From the NCBI GenBank assembly GCA_032358165.1, contig JAALGY010000015.1:2914001-2978000 (forward strand): a stretch of 64,000 nucleotides of DNA, written 5' to 3'. Positions 38,633-50,705 of the stretch are shown piece after piece (positions within the stretch are counted from its first letter, which is position 1; each line of letters starts with the position of its first letter). The DNA comes from Diplosphaera chodatii (lineage: Eukaryota > Chlorophyta > Trebouxiophyceae > Prasiolales > Stichococcaceae). The notes below the pieces were generated by a model that worked only from the letters and a program-made list of their open reading frames with translations, did not search any database and was not told where the DNA came from. The translations under genes were made by a program, and so were the position numbers.

Positions 38633-39855
38633 GAGTGAGCCAGCTACCGGGCACGTCAGCAGCGCACAGGGTGTGAGGACACGCACCTGAGCACATGCGT
38701 CTGTCCGAATAGCAGGGTGACCTGCTTTCGCTGTGTGAGAGGCATGCAAACCAGTCTACCGTCCATGAGTCTGCTGCAGCAATAGCATTGTGTTGTTACC
38801 CAGTATCCCAGTCTGCCAATAGAGGACGTTTGTCGCGTGACTTGGTCCGGTGAGTACCACGCCTGCTGAGAACGTATCAGAGCTCAGATCGCCATGGCAG
38901 GGAGGCAGCAACAGCCGGCAGCAGGATGTTAATGAAAGAAGTTGAGCCCAGGCAAGCAGACGCACATGCACTGTGCAACAAAAAAATACAGGTCAGTGCT
39001 TGCGACTTGCATCGTCTGAAAGAGAGCAATCGCATCGCTTTGGGAGGGGTGATGTCATGCAACAGTGAGCGGTACTGGCGCGTGCATTTGGGATCGCCGG
39101 AACTAAGGCCGCGTGTGTTCACCGCCCCGGTCCCTGCAGCCAGCCTTTTGTCTGTCGAATGGTTTGTTTCAAGGCCAAAGAGTGAACAGTGACGTTGCAA
39201 CCAGAGGAGCAGTGATAGTGACGTTGCAACCAGAGGAGCAGAAGCAGTCTGCTATCCCTGACAGCATGCGACTCCTTCCCACCAGAGTAGACCTGTCCCA
39301 GGTCGCCAGCATCGCCGCGGTCCGTGCTGCTGCGCTGACTGCTGACTGCAATGACGATGGCCTGCAGCTGCAGGGGGATGGGCTTAACGCTGCTGTGTGC
39401 CCGCTCTGCAGGGTCATGCTTGTGGAGCCATTGCCTTCCTCCCATACTCCATCAAGCTAATGTTGTTTTCTGACAGCGAGGCTGTGTCTGCGCGGTCCAA
39501 ATCACATCAGTGCGACGACCTGGAAGCGCAGCCTGACCCCGGGCAGGGTGCAACGGCACACGCATCGCAACAGCACGCTGAGGTGCGGCACCTACTGCTC
39601 ATCACCTAGAGAGTGGCAGTTCTCAGGACAAGTGTGCCACCACGTTCTACACCTGGCGCGCAGGACTCAACGGCAGAGCGTGCACAGACAGAAGCACAGC
39701 CAGCTGGCAGCAATGTGCCAGCAGACAGCATGGAGGTACGCTTCCTACCTGGGGCTGTGCGATGCTGTGTGAATATGACATCCGTGACTGGCACGAGCTC
39801 AGCAGGTGCACTGACATGCCGGGGCTCAATCTGATGACGTCGGTTACCTGCAGCA
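38633..39855. other. Region between the NSE1-like gene and gene B
   Basis: Contains a 29-bp tandem repeat (39188-39242) but no exon I can support. Early exons of B may start here (an open plus-strand frame runs from about 39190 to 39460). Confidence 0.4.
39188..39242 (+). repeat. 29-bp unit repeated about twice in tandem
   Basis: agtgacgttgcaaccagagg starts at 39188 and again at 39217. The second unit is complete except for its last bases. Confidence 0.88.
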
Positions 39856-42828
39856 GGCCAAAGGGGTGCCCAAGCGAGCCAACATCAAGGTGCAGACCAC
39901 GTGTTCAATGCACCTGCACATGTTCGTTCGTTGCGGACTGCGCTGTCGCCCATTTGTCAGAGCTCTCAAACATTGGCGACCGTGCATGTGTAGTCGAAGC
40001 AGTCAGACCCAGCAGCATCAGCAGGCGCTAAGGTGCTGCCAGCTGCCAGTGCAGCTGTGATCACTAGCACCAAAGACGTGCCTGCTAAGTAGTGTGCGAA
40101 GGTGCAGCCATCGACCAGATCAAAGTGCTTCGATTTGCTGGTTGTTTGCTGGCTATTGCAGGATACAAGCCTGCCTAGTGTGACGGATGCTGGTGATGCA
40201 CTGATGCAGAGTAAGGTGTGACTTTTACACGGATACAGTTAGAACTTGCTGACCAGGCCTTGCTGAGACATGTCACCCTAGTGGAGACATGCTGTGCCTG
40301 CAGGTTTCACTACAGGTGGCTCACACCAGGGACTCAGCAATGTTGCAATGCTGCATGCAGGATGGGAACACTGGTGCCGACGTCTCTGCGCAGAGCCAGG
40401 CAAGTCGAGCACTTCGTACTTGCCTCCTGCTTGCTGATGATCACGCCATGCCTGCAATGAGCGGATGGCACAAGTGCAAAGCTTGCTGATTGACTGTGCT
40501 CTCGTGTGCAGGTGCCATCCGAGGGTGACAAGGCAGCGGGAACTGCTGCCAGCACCAAAGCACCCGCCATACATGAGGAAGGCAGAGGCAAGCAGCAGGT
40601 GGGTTGTGCAATGCTCTTGCATACAACCACCTGCCCTGCGGTGTTAGCCTCAAGGCATGCATGGCGTGTGCAACTGTCTAACGTCCGCATGGTGCACCTG
40701 TCACATGGCACGCTGTGCGTGCAGTTGCAGAGTGAGGCAGCACTCTCAGATAAGAGCTTGGAGGACACTGTCGAGAGCGAGTTCCAGGTATGAGGAGCAT
40801 CAGCTTTGCTTCCAAGCTGTGCCATGCAGCTGCTCTGCCGCCTTCTGTCTGCACACATGCTGCTGGCTATGCAGATCAACACATGTGCAAGGCTGCTGGT
40901 ATGAGAGTGCTGACCGTCTTGTGCGCAGCTGCCGTCACCAAAGGCGAAGGCAAACGAGCCTGCGGCCAGCTCCAAGGAGCTTGAAACAGACGTGGACAAG
41001 GAACAGGTGCGGCGTGCAGGTGTTTGACCCGGGACGCCGGTGCTGCTTGCATGCATTGTGGCCCCAGCCTTGCAGCCTGCTTCAGAGTGCCAACTGTGGT
41101 TGAAGTCGTCACAGTGCATGATTCTTTGCACGCAGATGCCTTCATCAGACGGCAGCGCGGAGCGGTCGGGCGTATCTGAGGCCAAGGTTCGAGCAGCAGT
41201 TGCACGGCACAGTGCCTTGCTTAGCATCTGCTGCGTAGCAACCAGCCTGCGCACAACCTGCTGGTCGTCATGATGCTGATCTCGGGTACAGTCGTATTGT
41301 AAAAGCTACCGTACACTGTAGGCACCAGACGGTGGCACAGCAGCACCGCTTGCTGAGCCCCAGACCCCTGAGCGAGATGCAGGAAAACGACAGGTGATGT
41401 CCGCAGGGTCTGCAACATAACACAGGACACCATCGCTTGCTTTATGCAGCTGGCGTCCCTCCTGAAAGATGCTGCAGACACTGTACATATCTTGTGACAT
41501 GGCATGGTATTCGACACGCAGGTTCAATCTGACCCCAGCTCATCAGATAGCAGCCCCGATAGCATGACGAAGTCCCCATCCCAGGTATTGGCAGATGTGC
41601 AAGGCAGCAGGCGTGCTATTGCATGTGCTGTATTAGTCCGCACACATACTGCACAAGGCCACAATGCTGCAGACCTCGGGCAGAGGCGTGTGGCGGCAGC
41701 TATATTTGCATTGAGGCCTGCTGCCATGCTTGCGGCTACGATTGCTCGTTGAGGAACTCTTCTCACTTGGGTGTAGGCTGCTCCATTGCTGCAGTCCATC
41801 AGTGCAGGCCCGGCTGATGAAGTAAGCTCCAGATGTTGTGATGGGTAGACGTGATGGGTGCATGGCATTGTATCACCTTCATGCACCGTAGCTTCTTTGC
41901 TTAGCGTTGCCATCTTGCGTTCATTGTACATGTCTGCTCACAGGATATTGATGACTTTGGTGGTGTTACCAAGCGACTGCAGATCTCAAGAAGGAGATGG
42001 CTGCGCATCCAAATGCTGAAGCCCTGCAGAAGCGCGTGGCCAAGGTGACACGGTTCAGCAAGTTTCTACTGTGCATGTGACACCTGCATGCATGTGTGCA
42101 TGAGCTTCCCCCACATGCTGTCATCGCCTTATGCTGTCATTGATCAAGTGAACTTCGCAGTATTGACCACAAACACTGCACTATCCACAGCTCTTGCGTT
42201 CGCGGGAGGACGAGGCAGATGAGGAAGATGCAGAGAAGGTGGTTTGGAGTATCAGATGTCACTTGGCCTTCGCCTTGGATGTTGCAGCCTGGTGTACAGA
42301 TGTTGCAGTTGTAGCTGACCTGCGACACTCTTCTGCCTGCAGATGACCGAAGAGGAGGTCGAAGAGAGAGTCATCGTGGATGTGATGATTGCGAACATGA
42401 ATGAGGAATCCTACAGGAAGCATGGTTTCTTGGTGAACCCCATTCATGCCGACAAAAACGAACACATGTTTGTCACTAAGGTGCGGAACGGGTTACTGCA
42501 CGTCAACGGCTGTCTCAGTTGTGTGTGTGTGCACTGTGCATGCCCGTGCAAACCAGTTGTGATGGTTGACCAACCCGACCTGACCCTCACTTTGTCATCA
42601 CATTGTCAACAGCCGCCAGTCAGCGCGCGCGATTTTGAGGGGAGCGAGGCATGGGCGTCAGGTGATGCTGCCACCCTCAGGGCACTGGAAGAGTTCAAGA
42701 AGGGGTGGATCGGTCAGCCGCTGCCAAAGCTTGGGACTGAGGCCAGCGACGTTGCCGGGCTGAGTGATGACAAGTGGCGTCGGTCAATCTTGTGGTATCT
42801 GTTTGACTCTTTGATGATCGCATCATGA
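39856..42828 (+). CDS. Unrecognised multi-exon protein, paralogue B of gene A
   Basis: Small exons in order: QAKGVPKRANIK (about 39855-39890, weak); VPSEGDKAAGTAASTKAPA (about 40512-40598); SEAALSDKSLEDTVESEFQ (about 40730-40788); LPSPKAKANEPAASSKELET (about 40928-41006); MPSSDGSAERSGVSEAK (about 41137-41187); VQSDPSSSDSSPDSMTKSPS (about 41523-41584); LKKEMAAHPNAEALQKRVAK (about 41979-42040); LLRSREDEADEEDAEK (about 42192-42239); EEEVEERVIVDVMIANMNEE ... NPIHADKNEHMFVTK (42343-42480); and the last exon with ARDFEGSEAWASG, ALEEFKKGWIGQPLPKLG and DKWRRSILWYLF, ending at 42828. Several exons align with A one to one (SSSD-SP, MxSxDG, NPxxADxxxMFV, DFxGS, ALEEFK, PLPxLG, WRR). The N-terminal two thirds is polar and probably disordered; the C-terminal part is conserved. 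Function unknown. Confidence 0.62.
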
Positions 42829-44827
42829 TGCTCCTGCGCATTATGGCGTCAGTAGGCAGATTGCGCAAAGCATGTGAACCTGGCAGGATCCATCGGGCAG
42901 GCCCCTGTCTCGCTGTCTGGCCCAGCAAGGAAGGTGCGGATGGTGATGAGGATTGTCGAAAGTGGTTCGGCGTCTTGATGCACGTGTATGGATTTTAATG
43001 GCTGTTCGACACCATGTACGCACGTAGTCTGAACATATGTATGCGCCGCTCTGCTTCTACCGTTCATGCTCCTCTCTTCTCTATCCCTCTCATCTGCCTG
43101 CAAGCTGCCTAAATCTTCTACGGGGCATGCCAGTTGCGTCCAGGCCAGCGGCTGTTTTTGTCACATCGGATCCAACGTTGGATCTAACGCCAGTTTCACC
43201 AACGTTTAAGGTCTGCTCTAGTGATCTAGCTGGATCAACTTCTGCAATACCAATGTATGTCGTGACAGCTCCCAGGTTGCGGGCGATGCTTCCTGAGTCC
43301 AGCATCTTGATTTTGGAAGTAGTGACCAACTGTCATGCACATACCGTACATTAACCTCAAGCGCCCCTGGAAAAATCTGGCGGGATTACCCATGATATCT
43401 GGCGAGATCGATTTGTCATTCGCATCTGCCGATCCATCTGCAAAAGGCTACGGCAGTGGCGTCTGGCACAGCGGTTTTCCCAGTGGCAAAACACCTGGGG
43501 AGCCGAGGGAAACAGCACCACTCGTCTGCCACAACGCAGTCCGTAAGGTTGGAGGCTCCAAGTTGGAGGCTGTATGTTATGTTGAGCAGCGGTGGCAGCT
43601 GGCACATAGCGCAACCCGATTCAGAGCGGCAAGCTGCTGCTGTGTGTGTGTACGGCGGCCCTCCGTCGTCGTCGTCATATTTGTTGGTGGGTACCCGTGG
43701 ACTTGCCAGAATGCCAGCATGCCAATAACGACGATGACCCCCAAGCAGTGGCCTTGCCCGCGTCCTCGCCGCCACAGATCCTCTTGACTCTAGGGTGTGC
43801 GATTGCGTGCTGGCGCTCGTCTTAAGCAAGGCTGACAGCAGCTCCCAGCCAGTCATGCTGTATCTAAATGAGAAATTCGGCTCAACTTCATTCTGATATC
43901 AGTCTATGCATTGTCTGACCCTAGCCATTGTGCTGCCATGCTAAAAGGTGCTGTCTGCACCCAGGTGGACGGGTGAGGTGTTGCTGCCTGGGCGCTGCAC
44001 TTCAATGCATGCCAATGAAGGTACTGCGTCACTGGCGACTGTTGAACCAGAATGCCCCGTATGATGCAGCAAGACTGCCGCATCGTTCCGTGTCACAGCC
44101 ATTCGTGCATGTAGGCACGCATGTGTGCCAAACACCTACAGGGTCCATCATTTGGGCAGGCGCAGCTGATATTGCATATACCTACTGGCGGGGCTGGCAC
44201 ACTATATCGACAACCTGCATGTGGCAATGTGCAAAAGAAATCCCACTTTCACGTGCAGGACAACATGCACGGTGAAGCAGCTGCACTGGTGGCGTTGATG
44301 TGCAACCGTGATGTCGCCCGCCTGAAACGCAGTAGCCGCAGCAACTAGCATATCAGCAGCGCCAACATGAGCAGCCGGCAGGTACTCCCCCAGATGAGCT
44401 TTCAGCCTGCTATCAATGGCGTGCAGCACTGGTGGCAGTTGACTGTTTGTTGATTTGGGCCAGTTCACTCTGCCCGCATGGTATCTTGCTCTCGATGCTC
44501 TGCCACTGCCAGGTGAGCTTGCCTTGCTTTGCTCATCAGCCCAAAGCCACGGCCACCTGCCACTGCAGGATTCAAGCCGTAGTGAGATCGGCAGCGCGTG
44601 CAGCGCAAGGCTTGCTGCCTTCTACGAGCTTGCATCGACCATGCTCAGCAAGTACTGCAGATCCCTGGTTCTGGAATGCTCATGCATATGACATTGTTCA
44701 ACACATGCTGCAGATGTGCACAGCATCTGCATGGCAGATTGCAGATTTGCAGGTTACTGACAGCTGGGTATATGTGAAACAGTACCGACAGCGCTGACGC
44801 CGGCCCAGTACCAGCTGCATCCGCAGA
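42829..44827. other. About 2 kb without a supported gene
   Basis: A 16-bp perfect palindrome (GATCCAACGTTGGATC, 43169-43184) stands out. A minus-strand frame at about 44210-44460 has helical-looking content (LKAHLGEYLPAAHVGAADML) but no splice or family support. Early exons of gene D may lie at the right end. Confidence 0.4.
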
Positions 44828-45587
44828 GCTGCAGTACGTGCCAAAGCGCATCGCCAAGGTGGCAAGCCAGCTGGCCAGCGGCTCAACCAAGGCCAGCAAG
44901 CGCAGCAACAGCAACAACGATCTTGCCCACAGCCACAATACCAGCGTCCGCAAGCGGCAGGCTGCTGACATGCTTGTTGCGGAGGTTGAAACGGCCAGGC
45001 AGAGTGCTGAACGCTCTGCTGCACCAGGTGAAGGGTGCTCAACTTGATTGCGACATCGTGCGGGATGAGCAATGATGGCGTCTTTCTAAACTGTCACCCT
45101 CACATCATTGCTATTCACACACTTTGCTTCACCTGGTATCGACTTTTTGGTTACTCGCAATGACCAACTTCCATGGCGACCTGCAGACATCTGCAGAACT
45201 GCAACGCCACAAGTCCTCCGCCTGCATGGCAGTGCGGACGCAACGGCAGAAGAAAACGAATGGGAGGCCTTTCGAGAGGTTGGGTTTGATGATGAGGTGC
45301 CAACCCTCAGTGCACGAACAGACCTTGAAGCAGTTCAGGGCCGATTTGCTCTGCGGGACTTGCATCACAAGGAGCTGCAAAATTCACGCAGCGTGGTGTT
45401 TGAGCTTGGGGGCCGTTACCCTGGCACCGCTGTCGGTGCCAGCGCATTGTATGATGTGAGGAAAGGCTACCGAAATGGCGGCTGGCATATGAGCAAAAGA
45501 AGGAACAAAAAACCGGGTACTAATCGCAGCAATCCCAACTCGCTAGACAAAACCACCCTCTGCCCTGTCACCTCTCCCACTCTCTGA
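44828..45587 (+). CDS. Hypothetical protein D (weakly supported)
   Basis: Two probable exons: about 44831-45027, opening after ctgcag with YVPKRIAKVASQLASG and an Asn/Ser/Lys-rich, helix-ending segment (QAADMLVAEVETARQSAERS), and about 45170-45587 with WEAFREVGFDDEVPTLSART, LRDLHHKELQNSRSVVFELG and a Lys/Asn-rich end. Composition and the gtgaag donor after the first exon support coding. No family was recognised. The terminal stop at 45587 overlaps by 20 bp the stop of LSF2 on the other strand; the true 3' end may lie earlier. Confidence 0.35.
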
Positions 45588-47268
45588 CACGCTGCTGTAT
45601 CCTTGCACGGTCCTGCCCACTCAGCGACGACCACGCGTGCTCCGGCAGGTGCTCAAACTGCTCAAAGCTGCGGTCGTCCAGGAGGTCGAACGTGGCGCCT
45701 GCACAACAGCCAATCAGGGTGTGAAACGTCAGGAAGCAGTCGAGGCGCGCTTTCCCGTGGCACTGTGCCAATGGTAACACAGCCTGGTCTCGAAGAAACA
45801 CGACGGCACCCCTGTCACGCAGTCATGCACAGCAACAGTGAGTGATCGTGCATCTCTGCCGAGCAAGACACAAGAGCAACCGCCAGCTTGCACTGCACAC
45901 CTTGCAGGACACGCATGTGCATCAGCGTGTCCAACTCAGACCCTGACACCCTGTACCCATGACGCACCTCGTATCGCGTCCTTCTTGGGGCCACACGGCC
46001 GCACGCTGGTGAGGTGGCTGTACGCGTCGTCCAGGTCGCGCGCGCCGAACCAGTACATGTAGGCGATACACACCGCCGGCGCTCGTCCCAGCCCCGCCGT
46101 GCAGTGCACATACACCCTGCAGCACAGCAGGGCAGGGTGTGATCAGGCGCCTGCCGACATTGGGCAGTGCTCCTCTGTGAGGGTGCACCAGGCAGGCGCT
46201 GCAACAGAGGCTGCGGGCAGTGACAGATCTCCGTCTCTCTCGCCCTTCACCCATTGAAGCAGCCAGCGCAAGACGATTCCATGTGCCATCCTCATCACTG
46301 ATCTCACTTCTGAAGAGCATTTAGCCCGGGTTTTTCTGGGCATCGTGTCAGAAAGGTTGCATGCACAGCGACCCACCGCTTGCCGGCCTGCAGCGCCTCG
46401 GCGATGACGCGCACGGCGGACGGCAGCACCCGGCGCAGCGTGTGCGGGTCGAAGTCCACCATGGGGCGCCGCACGATGTCCATGCTGCCGTGGTGCCGCG
46501 CGCGCCAGTAGATGCTGTGGAAGTCCACCCCCCAGTGGTGGAAATCCTTGTCCTCCTGGAGCTGCGGTGGCATCGCCACACACACAGTTTCAGCAGGTGT
46601 CCCATGAAGTCTCAGGTGTGCAGGAAGATGCTCATTGTCTGACGATTGACACCTGATGTGATGCAGGCTTACGTTCAGAACGGTGTCGATGTGTTCGTGG
46701 AAGAACAGGTAATCCAGATCTGCGGCCACCAGCAAAGCCATTGCTCAGGTGACCGCCATGAGCGGCATGGTGGGCAGCATGCACGACGCGAACGCTGGAG
46801 AATCAGGCAATGCATCACACCTGAGGTGTTTCTGGGCATTGTGCCGCAGATCAGATCCGGAAAATCGGGCATCGCATGAAAGTGCAGACCCCGGTCATAG
46901 TGGTACACATATGCATCTGCAGTGATGCGCAGGAGAGTTAACTTCATGGTAGTCAGGAGGACGTTTATGACGTCTCACGATATCGGCAGCCCAGTATCGA
47001 CCATGCAAAGGCGATGCACTCGCGCCCTTCTGCACATACCTGCGTTGTCCCATCCCATCTGCTGCGCCATGCGGTAATTGTATTCGCTGTCACGTGCTGC
47101 TGCGGTGGAGTCCTGACTGAGGCCAGCATCGTTTGCGGCTGAGACAGCTGTGCTGCTGGGTCGCGCCCTGGCAGCGCGGCCATTGCATGCTCTGTGTGCA
47201 GAATATGCTGACGATCTGGTGTGTGGCACCATCGCCCCTGATTGCCGGGCTATCAGAGATCTCTGCAT
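45568..47268 (-). CDS. LSF2: Phosphoglucan phosphatase LSF2-like
   Basis: Plastid dual-specificity phosphatase of the SEX4/LSF group that removes phosphate (C3 in Arabidopsis LSF2) from starch glucan so that it can be degraded. From ATG 47268: a Ser/Arg/Ala-rich transit peptide of about 60 residues; SEYNYRMAQQMGWDNA; YHYDRGLHFHAMPDFPDLIC (about 46840-46900); ADLDYLFFHEHIDTVLN (about 46680-46735); EDKDFHHWGVDFHSIYW and RRPMVDFDPHTLRRVLP (about 46430-46560), with the Asp of the DFDP motif; VYVHCTAGLGRAP (about 46036-46075), the HCxxGxxR catalytic loop; the rest of that exon, YMYWFGARDLDDAYSHL and RPCGPKKDAIRG; and GATFDLLDDRSFEQFEHLPE with IQQRVREWER at the end. The C-terminal helix is the LSF2/SEX4 type, and no carbohydrate-binding module follows, as expected for LSF2. 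Confidence 0.93.
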
Positions 47269-47807
47269 CTGATTTACTGTGGTTATGGATGGAGTTTTGC
47301 TTTTCTGGAGCAGCACGTCTAGGGAAGCGGTGGTGAAAGGGACATGATCAGCTTTGTTCTGGCGGTGAGTGATAAAATCCGACAACAATTGCACGCCAGC
47401 ACGAGCATTTAGCGCTTGTACACTCACTCAAATGCAACTTCCATAAGGTGCTGCAACTGTAAAGAACTGGAAGCTCATTACTGCAGAAACTGTCGTGCGT
47501 CAGTACACGTCAGCACAGAGATCGCTAGTTCGTCAGCGTGAGCTGGCCACATGACATGCAGAGCTCATGCCTCCATGCTGCGTTGTGATGGCGTGACATC
47601 TGCAGCGATGGCCAGCTCCAGTATGTTTTCCACGCTGGCGACCGTGGGTTACTTTCGACCCCGCATGTCCGCTGCATGCTGCGCCGTGTAGAGGTAAGAA
47701 TCGCAAGCCATTCTACAGCGCTTTCAATAAGCATTACGGTAGGGTATGGTAACGTTCTCAAAGTTAATAAGCCGTCGGTCTAGCGTATAGCCGCGGAATC
47801 CCCACCC
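47269..47807. other. Between LSF2 5' end and RibB 3' end
   Basis: Should contain the LSF2 promoter. No coding exon, RNA gene or repeat is apparent. Confidence 0.5.
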
Positions 47808-49778
47808 CTATAAGGTAGTGACGCCGCTGACGGCAGTGTACCCCTCCCCGCTGCCGTCGCCACTGCCATTGCCGCTGCCGCCGCTGCCGTTGCCGCTGGC
47901 GGCCTGCTGCATGCGGATGTACTGCGCCAGGTCGTTGATGGTGACGACCCGCAGGCCGTGCCGCTGCGCAAAGTCCAGCAGGTACGGCGTCCGCGCCATG
48001 CTGCCGCGCCGCCTGCCATCTGCCCTGTGGTGACAAGCCGCAAGGCAGCCTCAGTCCATCAGCAGACGAGTTCAGGTGTCCACTTGACAGCTTCAACATA
48101 GCCCCATCCGCACGTTGCCCAGCCGGTTGGCTGCTGGGCAGCAGCAGTGTCTGATCTGCTGCTGTCAGCAAGCAGCAAAGCTTGCTCTCAGAAGATGGCC
48201 TGCAAGGAACGCCATGCCAACTGCCCACTTCCTGAGCCAGGAGCCGCTCTGCAGTCTCAGCTTCCTGTGCTCGCTACTGTCAACAAGCTGCACCGAAGCA
48301 GGAGGGCTCACCCGACGCTGCGGTCGACGATCTCGCAAAGCACACCAGCCGGGAAGCGCCCCGCCAGCGCCGCCATGTCGACTGCCGCCTCGGTGTGCCC
48401 CCGCCGGCTGAGCACGCCCCCTTCCCGCGCCCGCAGCGTCGCCACGTGCCCCGGCCGGTTGAAGTCGGCCGGCTGCGCCGCCGGGTCCGCCAGCGCCCGG
48501 CAGGTGGCCGCCCTGCAGCGCGATGAAGCTGCGTTCCGAGCCGCCACCATCAAGGTTTTTGGCATACCAAAACTCCATGGATCTGCAGGTCCTGAAGAGT
48601 GCTACTTGTGCATGGGCCTGATAGGCGCCTACATGAGCACTCTGCCATGCTGAATGGCAACAGCAGTTGGAAATGCTTCAAAAGAGCATTTGAAAGAGAC
48701 TGCCGTGGACAACAAGCTGTCGTGCCTGTCGTGGGCGTCGATGCCGGTGGTGGTGCCGGCAGCAAGGTCCACTGGCATCGCGAAGGCGGTGCGCATGGCC
48801 TCGTCGTTGCGCGGCGGCGGCACCAGCAGCGGCAGCCCCAGCCGGTCCAGGTCGCGCCCCCGCATCCCCACGCACACCCACCCGCTGGTCTCCTCGATCT
48901 GCGGACAAAGAGAGATATGATTTGACGGGGGGTGCTGAGAAGTATGCCTGGCGTGCAGTCACCGGCGCCATGTCGTAATTGTCGGAGGCAGTGGCAGGTG
49001 CTGAGCTGGAGCCGGCGCTGAAACAGCAGGCCCCCGCCTGTTGCGAGCACATGCCAATCGATGCAAGCATGGCAAGACAAATCTGGCGCAAGGCACGGGG
49101 TGCCAGCATCACACACCCTTAGTAGGACAGCACGCTCGGCCGCCTGACGGCATGGCAAATCTGGTGTGGTGTCAGGCAACAGAGTAGATTGTCAGTATGA
49201 TCTGCACTTTCATAGGAACAAGCGTTCACCATGAACGCCATGGCCTCCTCAGTCATGCGGTCCGCCGCCATGATGAGGTCGCCCTCGTTCTCCCGGTCCG
49301 CGTCGTCCGTCACCACCACGAACTTGCCGGCCGCGACGTCCGCCAGCGCATCTGCATTGTGCAGGAATGCTGCGCTGAGCCCTGCGACCCTGTATTTTGC
49401 TGCATGGCGCGGCCGACGGAACCCTTGCGCCAAGGCCTGGTCAATTATACGTAGGCTGCGTCGATATGATGCAACAATGCCGCGTGAAGCACCTGGAACG
49501 CTGCTGAAGCCGACCGCTGGCGGCGCGCTGTGCGCCTCACACGCCACCGGCCGCTGCGGCGCTTCCAACACCGCCCGCAGGGCGCCGCTGCGCTGCCTGG
49601 ACCGCCGCTGCCGCCGCTGCTGGTGGGTGGCTGTCTGCGCGCCGCCTCGTGCCCCGCTGTACCCCTGCCTGCTGTGTGCCCTGGCCGGTGTATGCCTGGC
49701 TGACGTCTGCTGGTTGTGTGGCGACCGCTCGTGCTGGGGTCTGAATGTGCTGCCGGTGCCTGGCATAGCATGCTGCAT
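47808..49778 (-). CDS. 3,4-dihydroxy-2-butanone-4-phosphate synthase (RibB), monofunctional
   Basis: Makes the four-carbon precursor of riboflavin from ribulose 5-phosphate, in the plastid. From ATG 49778: an Arg/Gln/Ser-rich transit peptide of about 90 residues; [20 protein letters not shown] and [20 protein letters not shown] (about 49230-49350, with the acidic Mg-binding loop); [20 protein letters not shown] and [14 protein letters not shown] (about 48720-48890); [20 protein letters not shown] and [15 protein letters not shown] (about 48330-48460, with the conserved RxGHT); and [20 protein letters not shown] with INDLAQYIR (about 47910-48005). A Gly/Ser-rich tail then ends at the stop (47808). 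Land-plant RIBA proteins continue into a GTP cyclohydrolase II domain; here none follows. The active-site segments are intact, so it should be active. An exon joint near 49.1-49.2 kb is uncertain. Confidence 0.92.
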
Positions 49779-50705
49779 TGCAGCTTCAAACGACACAGCA
49801 ATGCAAGTGGTGCAAGAGTACGCCTGATGGTGTGCCAGTCCCTTCCAGCAAACTTACGACATGGTGCGTTCAGCTTATGGCGTTGACAGGGTGACACTTG
49901 CGGCGATGCTAGCAGCGGTTGCCAGATATCTGAGTATGATAGGCAACTGTTGCACGTGCTTTTGGCCGTGTTTGACGCGCGCTGTTGCGCCTCGCGCATG
50001 GCCTCAAAGCCGCTACGGCTGGACTACGGCTGGCTCTCAATTCTACGGCGTACCCTAAGCAAATCCCAAGAAGGCTCACGTGAGCCTTGGGACTCTCAGC
50101 GATGTCAAGTCCATGTCAATGTCAGGGTGTCGCATCAACCGCTGGCACTTAGGACCGTGCGTTTGCGTCGACCAGAAATGCATTGTGCTGGATCTGATGC
50201 TAGCAGGCTGATGCAGTGAGGGTGTCAGACCAGTCGCGGCAGCGAACGTCCCACTAGCAAACGCGTGCTTCTGTGTGTACAGCTGTTGCACTTCATCATA
50301 GCAGGCTGCCACACTAACCCTGCAAACCGTCGACACTTCAGTGTCACACAAGCATTGATTCAGGCAGCTCAAAGGGGCATTAGCACACGGCCTGCTGGAA
50401 GTTCTGCACACACCCAGCGAGATTTGGGGGAGGTGCAGCCTCTGGGGAAGCCTCGCAGCCCTTCTGAAGCCTTGCTTAAGCTCGGACCTATTGGCATCGC
50501 AGATCCTGCCGGTCCGACAGCCTAGTGTGTGCCAGCGGTAGAGATCAAAGCCCCAGTCAGCCTTGGCGCACCCGCCGCGGCTGAGAGGACCAGTTTGTCA
50601 CAGCCTTTCTGGCAATACACGCACCAGTTCACTGCCTGTAGCGCCACATCTTCTGCTGCAGCCTCAGCATTGGTGGCAGTGGCACCACCGGCTCCTTACG
50701 CCGGC
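49779..50705. promoter_or_regulatory. Shared 5' region of RibB (-) and the ENTH-ArfGAP gene (+)
   Basis: Two genes point away from each other, so both promoters lie here. The plus-strand frame is open upstream of ATG 50706 and a 5' exon of the ENTH-ArfGAP gene may be included. No motif was assigned. Confidence 0.45.

Noticed and set aside
43169..43184. 16-bp perfect palindrome GATCCAACGTTGGATC as a regulatory site
   Set aside because: An isolated palindrome with no gene nearby and no second copy seen; not enough to call an operator or element.
44202..44468. Minus-strand frame with helical-looking protein
   Set aside because: No splice context, no homologue in the window and no family recognised; left unannotated.
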